Source of the DNA: Balamuthia mandrillaris
Taxonomy: Eukaryota; Discosea; Longamoebia; Balamuthiidae
Reading direction: 5' to 3'
Length of the DNA stretch: 64,000 nt
NCBI GenBank assembly: GCA_031835245.1
Contig: JAVKOQ010000012.1
Location: 260,501 to 324,500, forward strand
A program made the translations under genes and the position numbers. Positions 56,501-64,000 of the stretch are shown one piece after another. Each line of letters starts with the position of its first letter. Position 1 is the stretch's first letter. Under the pieces are notes generated by a model. That model did no database searches and was not told the origin of the DNA. It worked only from the letters and a program-made list of their open reading frames with translations.

Positions 56501-58402
56501 TTTCTGAATCCTTAGTTCCTCTTCTTCTCTTCTTCTTTGCTCTTCCTCCTCTCTCTGCTGTCTCAACGCTTCCTCTTGTCTCCTCTTCTCTTCTAGTTCT
56601 TTCCGTTTACGTTCCTCCTCCTTTTTGCGTGCTTCTGCTTCTTGCCTTCGTCGTTGGCGTTCCTCTTCTAATTTTCTCCTTCTTTCTCTCACTTCCTCTT
56701 CCTTCCTCTTGAGTTCTGCTTCTCTTTTCTTTCTCTCTTCCTCTCTCTTTTGCTTCATTCGAAGCTCTTTTTCTTTTCTTCTTTGTTCTTCTTCTGCTCG
56801 TTGTTGTTCTCGCCTGATTCGCTCTTGCTCTTCTTCCTTCTTCCTCCTCTCCTCTTCCTCTTGTTGTTTTCTTCTGAGTTCTTCTTCTTCCTTCTTCTTT
56901 CTTTCCAGTCGCAATCGTTCCTCCTCCGCTTCTCTTTCACGCCGTCTCCGCTCCTCCTCCTCCCTTCGCTTTCGTCGCTCTTCTTCTCTCTTCTTCTTCA
57001 GCTCCATTTCTTTTTTCCTCTTCTCCTCTTCCAAATCAACATTTGCCCCGACTTCTGCTTCCAAACACGACAAAAAGTCTTCTGCTTCTTTTGCTGTTTG
57101 TCTCTTTCTTTCTTCTTCCTTTTGTTTCCAAGCTGCTAATGGGTCCTCATCTCCGTTTTGAGATACAGCCTCCAAAATGTTGCTTGCAAAAGAACGTTCC
57201 GCCGCGATTCTTTTCTGTAGTTCCTTAGCTTCCTCTTCTTCTAGCTTTGTTTGTTTTTCCTCCTCTTCCTTCCTTTTCTTTGCTTCTTCCGCCTCTTTCT
57301 CTTTCTTTTGAAGTGTTTGTTCCACCCGAGAGAAAGAAGAAAATAAGTCGTCGCCACTCGCCAAACTGCTTCCTCCAAAGTCTGCAAAGAGATCAGTTGT
57401 TGCTGTTGCTGTTTTCGTCGTTGAAAGTGTTGGTTCTCCCAACAGCGAAGCAAAGAGATCGTCTTCTTGTATCGTTGATTTCTTTTCTTCTTCCTTCTTC
57501 TTTCTTTCTTCCTCTTTTTGTGTTTGTTGCTGCTGTTGCTTTTCTTGGTCTTCCTTCAAATGTCTTTCCTGTTCTCTTCGTTTCTGTTTTCGTTCTTGCT
57601 CTCGTCTTTCTCTCTCCAAACGTAACCTCTCCTTTTGTTCCGCTAATTGTCTCCTTTTCTCCTCCCTTTCTTTCTCTCTCTGCTCTCTCTCCTTACTCTC
57701 CGCCTCCATTTTTTGCCTTTTCAGCTCAGCTGCTCTTTGCTTCTTAGCAGCTTCTTCCTTCTGACGTTGCTCTCTTCGTTGTCTTTCCAATTGTTTGCGC
57801 TCCTCTTCCTTCCTTTTACGCTCCGCTTCCTCCTCTTCGCTTAGTTCTGTGCTCATTAAAAGTGGCATCAATGAGGCATCCACTTTTTGTTCCTTAGCAC
57901 CTTCACTCTGTGTGGTTTGCTTCTGTTGTTGTTTCATAGAAGCAAACCAATCCATCGCTGTTTCCAATTCTTGTTCATCCTCTTCGAAAAGAGAGAGAGG
58001 AGAGGAAGATTTTTTTGCTTCTGTTGCTGACGCTTTGTTTTGATCTTCCGATGTTTTGGTAGGAGATACCGCAGTGTTTATCTTCCATGACGCTAAAGGA
58101 TCTGTTTTAGAAAACGCTTCTCCTTCCTCATCGTCATCGAATAAACCTTTGGCGCTGGCGAACAAGCTGTTGTTCTGAGTTTTCAAGGATTGAAGAGAGG
58201 GAGAAGGAGAAGCCTTCTGTTCGCTTGAAGGGGAAGAGAGATCGTCGGCGTTGTTTTGTTGGGCAGATGGCAACGATGGTGAAGACGGAGATGCAATATC
58301 GAGAAGGAGTTCTTTGGTTAAGGAGGAGGCAAGCTCTTCTTTCTTTTTTTCTGGCAGGTTGGATCCGCCTTGTAAAAAAATGAGACAATAAATTGGAAAA
58401 AG

Positions 58403-58434
<32 letters not shown>

Positions 58435-59398
58435 ATAAAGATAGAGTAGGTGAACAAACAAAAAGAAAGGAGAAGAAGCACGTACAAGTAAAAATAATGC
58501 GTTGTGCAGAGACACGATGCAAAATGTTGCCTTCCTCTGTCTTCCACTTGCTTCCCACCGGCAATTCCTCCAAAGAGCGTATGAGCAACGAAGAAGTCTT
58601 CTTCTCTTCATTACTCTCCAACACAGGAACCAACAAAGCACCTCGTGAAGAGAGCGAAGCCTCTCTTTTTTCATCCGCATCTTCTTTGTCCGTTTGAAGG
58701 AAGTGCCACTCTGCCTCAAAGTCTCTCAGCACCTGCTTCGGGGAGACCACCACTTCGGGGACAACATAAAGGTCGCCGCCGTCGTCGTCAAACAAAGCGT
58801 CAAAGCCATCTTTCTTTCTTTCTGGAGCGGCAGCGAAAATGTCTTCTTCCTCGTCCTCCTCGTCTCCTGCCTTGTCGTCCTCTTTGCCGAAGCAGAGCAA
58901 AGAGGCGGAACTGTCGTCATTTCTCAGAGCGGCAGAAGGTAGCAGAGAGGCGTTACGACCTCGCCTTGCTCGGCTCGTCGTGGAAGAAGGCGCTGGGCTG
59001 TCCAGGAGTTCTTTGGCGTTGGCAAAGAGGTCCACAACCTCTTTCGCCTCCTCCTGCTTTTCCTCTTCGGCGATGGAAGCCTCTCTGGAAGCGGTACGAG
59101 AAGAGGCAGCACTTCTTTTGCTGAACGGAGAGGAGAAGGAAGAGAGAAACGAGGACGTGGCAGTAGCGGAAGAAGAAGTAGAGAGAGGAGAAGAAGAAAC
59201 GGGAGAGGAGGAAAGTGGCGAGGAGGAAGAAAGCGGAGAGGACTGTTTATGCCTGGCGGGTGCCGGCGAGGAGGACGGAGTGCTGCGGCTAGCGCTCCTA
59301 CTTTCCGTGGCAGCAGCCGCGGGGGTGGGCGCGGCGGGCGGTGAAGCCGGAGCGTTCGCACCGCCCATACCGACCATGCGCAACAGATTGCCAAACAT
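53505..59398 (-). CDS. Giant coiled-coil protein with C-terminal CH domain (smoothelin type)
   Basis: Probable cytoskeletal protein of over 1,900 residues in three large exons. Starts MFGNLLRMVGMGGANAP. The N-terminal 400 residues are Ser/Pro/Ala-rich with acidic DLF-type motifs (VDLFANAKELLD; DDLFASLLGEPTL; TDLFADFGGSSLA; DDLFSSFSR), suggestive of clathrin-adaptor binding peptides. A very long single alpha-helix-like or coiled region of EEERKRKEEE units follows (about 55360-57150). Next come an acidic region, Gly/Arg stretches and repeated FDPT[AR]VKL motifs. The protein ends in one CH domain: GLLQWCQNVTLGYDGVEVKN, FTTSWSDGKAMYAIAHAKCG, LDPEDI and PDKLSMMTFLSEVCKKL, closest to smoothelin-type CH. 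Introns at about 58367-58480 (with (GA)n) and 54448-54510. Confidence 0.85.
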
Positions 59399-60010
59399 TT
59401 TTTTTTTCTTTTGCTGCCCCCTTCTTCCCCCTTTGCCCTTTTTTTTGTTGTTGTGGAAAAGATGAGATCAAATGAAAAATAAGACAAGCAGTGAGTGACC
59501 TTTTCTCCAAATAAAAATAAATAAAATAAACAAGGAGGAAAAAAAGGGGTTTTTTGTGAAAGAGAGAGAGAGAGAGAGAGAACCTCGAACGGACGACCCA
59601 AGAAGAAGAAGAAGACAAAAGAAAAAAAAAACAAAGTGGTCTTCTGTTCTTCTTCGTTTGCTTTTTCTTTTCTTTTGTTGATCAGCGCAAGCGAGCTCCA
59701 ATGGTGCAGGAATGGAGCAGGTTTTCTGCAACTAAAATTCAGTCCTGCAACATTCGACAACGAATCGAGCTCGAATGATGCTCCTTTGCTCGAGTTCGTG
59801 TCGACATTTACCAAAACTCTGACGTAATTCTACCAAATTAGGTAAAAATTTACGTCCGTTCAATTTTTGTCGTTACGACAAAAAAAATAATATAGAAAAA
59901 ATAAATAATAAAAATAAGAAGAAGAAGAAGAGGGAGGAGGAGGAGGAATGCGAGGAGGCCTGTGGTAAGGGAACTGGTTCCGGTTTTAAAGAACAACTGC
60001 AAGCACTGGA
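59399..60010. other. Divergent promoter region between coiled-coil and RhoGEF genes
   Basis: 612 bases. The left part has A/T runs and a (GA)n at 59560-59580 that is (CT)n in the coiled-coil gene's sense, perhaps a 5'UTR intron. GTCGAC is at 59800. No gene seen. Confidence 0.4.
59800..59805. promoter_or_regulatory. GTCGAC palindrome upstream of RhoGEF
   Basis: 206 bases before the RhoGEF start codon (60011) and 402 from the coiled-coil start. Context CGTGTCGACATTTA, like the first TMEM50 site. Confidence 0.35.
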
Positions 60011-63000
60011 ATGAAGGAAAATGAGACCCACGTGGTGGTGGGCTCGCCGAGAGCAGCAAGGACAAACGCATCGCAGGTTTGGTCAAAGGGAGATGCCGAT
60101 AAAGACCCCAAGAGTCCCCGAGATAAGGTTAGGTTCTACAACGCACCGACGTGCTGTTCGTTTTATTCCTCTTATTCGCATTGTTTAAAACCTCTTCTTT
60201 TGTTCTTTGTTTTTTGTTTTATCTTCACCAAAAAAATTATTAAAGAATGAAGCCCAGCTGCTGAAGGACGGTGGGAGCCGTCATCACTCCTCCTCCGCGT
60301 CCACCGAAGAAGAAAAGGAACGGGCAGAGCACGGGAAGGAAGGAAAGGAACACGAAAACCATAAACGCAAAAACGGTACAACGCCCGGAAATGGAGAACA
60401 CACAAAACACGGGGAGAACCCCTCCCAGGAGAACTCACGTTGTGGAGAACGAAGACGCCACCGGCGATTGAGAGAAAGAAAGAGAAAAGAAGAGGATAGC
60501 CACGACGGGGAACATCACGACGTCCGTCGTTTGGTCCGCTCTCAACAAGCCCTGCCTTCTGGCACCTCTCCGTTAGCATGCTCCGGTCCTGCTTCTTCCT
60601 CATCTTCTCTCCCAGAGATCTACGTTCCTTCTCCTCTACACCAGTCATTGTCTGCACTCTATCCAGCTTCTTCGTCATCATCCGCGTCGAAGGAGAAGGA
60701 GAAGCCACAACGCGCCAGCTATTCTCCTCGAAGGAATTATGCTCCCATCACCTCTTCCCCGCTGCTTCCTCAGAGCCCGCGCCTACCACAACAACCGATA
60801 AGAGAAGAGAAAACAGCAGGAAATGGTGCAGGTGGAGGAGCAGCACATCATAGAGAAGACGAAGAAGAAGGAAGAGAAGAGAAAGAAGACAAAAAAGATG
60901 AAAAAGAAGGAAGCGGCGGTGGGTTTCGTTTCCCGATTCCATCGCCCTGGTCGAGGAGGAAAGACAAAGACAAAGAGAAGAAGGAGGAGAAGAGAGAAGA
61001 AGAGAGGGATCAAGAGACAGAACCTTCGCGAAAGTGGATAACCGTGAAGCCGTGTGATTCCATTGAGGACTTGGAAGCAAAGTACCTGAGTGTACAAGAG
61101 CTCAACAATAGCGGAAGCGGGCATAACGCTGAGGATTCAGGCAAACAAGCTCGAACATTGAGCTACACTGCTGTCTCTGATCTTCCTACTTTGCCTGCTT
61201 TGCAAACGGTGGTTCCTTTCTCCTCATTATCACTTCTCTCCTCTCGTTCCTCTCTGAACCATCTTTGCTCTCCTTTTTCGTCTACTTCTCCACCTCCCTC
61301 TGCTTCTTCTCGTCAACCTCTCCACCGTTGCTGAGACTAGCTTTTGTTTATAGAAAGAAAAGAAGAAAGGACTTCAGGAGCAGATGCAGAGCTTAGTGAA
61401 TCATAACGCCAGTTTGAACAACCAGTTGATGGCCTTGACGAGAAGCCACAGACAACTGGAAAACAAGATGGCTGCCCTGCAGATCCAACTGGAAGTGTAC
61501 CGCAGAGAAAATGTACCCTTCTTCTCTTCACATCCGTCTTTGTCGTGTACTGATCACTTGCTTAGGACGAACTGAGAGATGCCCTCGAACGAAGAGAAGG
61601 CTCTTCGTCACACCAGAAAGAAAAGAATTCAGAGAACGCTTCAGCATCTGCTCCTTCTGTCTCATCGCCAGTCCTTGCATCGCCAAGGCAGCGCGTTCCT
61701 CCGCCCTCGGCAACAACTCATTCAGCAACGAAAGAAGAACAGCCACAAAAAACACACCCACAACAACCATCTCAACAGGCGCAACAGCAACCTACAGCAC
61801 TTCCCCAACGGCGCATCTCGAGAAGGGATCAACCCGAGGGAGGTAACATTCCACGACCCGAGTTCCTGAACTCGTCACACAAAAAGGACCACGAGGATCC
61901 GGAACATTGTTCAAGAGAAAGAGCATCCACCGCATCTCCAACCGTTACCTCCTATGATCTCTCCGGAAACAACGACAACACTCCCCCGGCAGGCATTGGG
62001 TCAAGAAGACAAACAGGTAGCAATGTCAAAGAAGCCAAGCGTCCTTGGGAAACTGGCAGATATACCTGGAACAATGCCGCTGAACAAGCCCCAACAACGG
62101 GGTCGTCATCAGTTCCCATTCCAACAACGAACACTTCGTCGTCATCATTAAACCCATTCAAACAATCTACGGTTTCAAGCTCAAACTCTTTGGTGAGTCG
62201 ATTGATAGCGGCGTTGTCCGCCAAGGACGCTCCTCCTAGCATCCTTTTGCTTTATGACCATCACCACGAAGATGAGGAACAGGATGCTTCTCCTTCTTCT
62301 TCCGTATCAACACCTTCTCCCCAGCAGCAATCACAAACACAACTTAAAACTACCACGGAAATGGATGAGGAAGCAAAGAACAGTCCAAGGAGAAGGAGCC
62401 ACGTTCCTTTGGGTTCTCAAAGAAAACGATCCAGCCAACATCTCCTGGATTCTGCTGTTATGAGCTCCTCTGCTCCAGCTTCTTCCCCTCTGGCAGCCGC
62501 TCTTGCTTCTGGTTCTGCCTCTCCTTTGTCAAACAACAGCGGAGCAGCTCCTCCAAAGGTGCCTCCAAGAACAAACCTTCCATCTCAAGCTTCTGCCGCT
62601 CTCAACCCTCCTCCGCTACCCCAGCCACGAAGACCTACTCTAACCCAACTGCCTCAGTCCGCACATCAACAACAAACTACGGACAGCAACGCTACTCCCG
62701 AAAATGCAGCACGTACGAATGCTGCCTCTACAAACGCAGAGACCAGACGAGCAACGCAGAGTCAACAGAGAACTCAATTGCAGGTTGCGGATGGCGGAGG
62801 CTCCAACGGCGGTATAATAACGCCCGTAAGCTCCTTTAGCGATACGTTTAAACAGCAGTTGAAGCGAGCCAGCGTGCACTTGAATAGTCCTGATTTGAGG
62901 AAAGGAATGTTGGCCAAAGGTGGCGCTTCCAGGATGGAACAAGAAAAAGGTGTTCTTCTACTAGATCTCTTTCTTCTTCTTCTTCTTCTTCTTCTTCTGC

Positions 63001-63452
63001 TTCTTCTTCTTCATCTGCTTCTTCTTCTACTTACACTCATGCTACTAACCAACAGAGAGAAGAAACAATGTTGTCCAAGAGATTCTCTCCACCGAAAGGA
63101 ACTACATGCGGTGCCTAAACGTCCTGGTAGTTCAGTTTCGTCAACCTCTCTGGGAGGCCCTGGAGGGAGACTCTCCTATCCTCTCCAAAGAGGACATCAA
63201 GACTATTTTCTCCCACATTGAGGTCATCTTCGCCTATAACTCTGACCTCCTCCAAAAGTTGGAAGACAGGGTGGACCAGTGGGATGCTGATAGTTCCGTG
63301 TTGGGCGACATCTTCCTCTACATGGGGGATTATCTCAGGGTGTACGCCAACTATGTGGCTAATTATTCTAACGCACAGAGAACTCTCAAGGAATGCAAGA
63401 ACAACAAACGCTTTCAACAGTTTCTTCAGGTAAGTTTTGTTTCTGATTTGTT

Positions 63453-63483
<31 letters not shown>

Positions 63484-63484
63484 G

Positions 63485-63546
<62 letters not shown>

Positions 63547-64000
63547 GGAGAATAACGCGTAAACTTTTCGACCAAAAGAATGTTTATAAGACAAACCTGG
63601 AGAAGAAGCAGTTCCCAGGATACGAAATAGAGTCCTTTCTCATCACGCCAGTGCAACGGATACCCCGTTACATCAGTTTGTTACAGGTGCACCAGTTTCC
63701 CTTCTTTTTCTTTGCTCGTTCATTCATGATTTTAAAACCGTCTCTCCAAAAAGGCACTCTTTCGATACACTCCAGAAGGTCATCCTGACTATCATTTGTT
63801 GAAAGAGGCCGTCCACAAGATCGAACAGGTGGCCAACGACAACGAGCATCGCCACAACTCCAGCGTCAACATGACTTTGCTCTATCACGTTCAAAAGCGA
63901 TTCATTCCTTCGGTTCGTCTTTTTTTTTTTCCATTGTCCATTCTCCTGTTCTCTTTTGTTAACTTCTTGCTTGTCCTCCGCTCAGCCACATCCGATAAAG
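60011..64000 (+). CDS. RhoGEF (DH domain) protein, 5' part
   Basis: Guanine-nucleotide exchange factor for Rho-family GTPases. The gene runs off the window. Exons: 60011-60127, 60246-61208, 61354-61512, 61566-62949, 63056-63429, 63579-63686, 63754-63912 and 63986 onward, all in phase. The first 850 residues are low complexity (Ser, Pro, Gln, Lys/Glu) with one coiled coil (MQSLVNHNASLNNQLMALTR) in exon 3. The DH domain starts at RNNVVQEILSTERNYMRCLN, continues with LSKEDIKTIFSHIEVIFAYN, LGDIFLYMGDYLRVYANYVA and the signature FLITPVQRIPRYISLLQ (CR3), then YTPEGHPDYHLLKEAVHKIE. A PH domain would be expected beyond the window. Intron 5 carries a long (CT)n. Confidence 0.92.
63449..63546. repeat. 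(CT)n dinucleotide repeat, intronic
   Basis: Intron between two DH-domain exons of the RhoGEF gene; pyrimidine on the sense strand with a few CTGTCT variants. Confidence 0.9.

Overview
The window is nuclear DNA of a unicellular eukaryote with a compact, intron-rich genome. Most genes carry several spliceosomal introns of about 60-300 bases with GT..AG ends. Intergenic gaps are mostly under 600 bases, genes lie on both strands, and TAA, TAG and TGA all act as stops. The proteins are ordinary eukaryotic ones (importin alpha, proteasome Rpn11, EHD GTPase, ArfGAP, RhoGEF, mitochondrial carriers, ERG28). Microsatellites are abundant in introns and in coding low-complexity tracts. The lineage cannot be fixed from sequence reading alone; a free-living protist such as an amoeba is a reasonable guess, but only a guess.

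Layout: 1-794 end of an unidentified gene (+); 839-4233 importin alpha (-); 4754-5267 unidentified (+); 5670-6856 VIT/CCC1-family membrane protein (+); 7615-8121 ABA4-like DUF4281 membrane protein (-); 8495-9946 mitoferrin-type carrier (+); 10134-14705 Na+/K+-ATPase-like protein with its catalytic motifs eroded (-); 15083-17527 phosphoglucomutase/phosphopentomutase (-); 17747-18921 citrate carrier (+); 19096-19977 TMEM50 (+); 20539-22945 EHD (+); 23105-26919 ArfGAP (-); 28603-30720 low-complexity basic protein (+); 31074-34432 alpha/beta hydrolase (-); 34823-35357 ERG28 (+); tRNA-Gly(TCC) at 35497; 35677-37900 PH-LIM protein (-); a second identical tRNA-Gly at 38030; 38335-39975 Rpn11 (+); 40050-40271 small SAP-like protein (+); 40743-43981 FHA-CUE-TDP1 (+); 44473-45172 Hsp20 (+); 45252-47037 CDCA7-type zinc finger plus chromodomain (-); 47106-53318 LINE retrotransposon (-) with a 16-bp target-site duplication; 53505-59398 giant coiled-coil protein with a CH domain (-); 60011 to the window end RhoGEF (+).

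The most interesting signals are these. (i) The palindrome GTCGAC is strongly concentrated in the short gaps upstream of start codons, including four copies at about 20-bp spacing before TMEM50. (ii) A LINE insertion 53 bp upstream of the CDCA7-chromodomain start codon has pushed that gene's presumed GTCGAC site more than 6 kb away. (iii) A Na+/K+-ATPase paralogue has lost the TGES, TGD and GDGxND motifs. (iv) Unusual domain fusions occur (CDCA7 finger with chromodomain; FHA-CUE-TDP1; importin alpha without an IBB domain but with a long tail). (v) Intronic dinucleotide repeats are pyrimidine-rich on the sense strand whichever way the gene points.

The genes are a mix of housekeeping functions and do not form one pathway. 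There are loose themes of DNA repair and chromatin (TDP1, CDCA7-chromo), membrane traffic and cytoskeleton (EHD, ArfGAP, PH-LIM, CH coiled coil, RhoGEF) and mitochondrial transport (two carriers).
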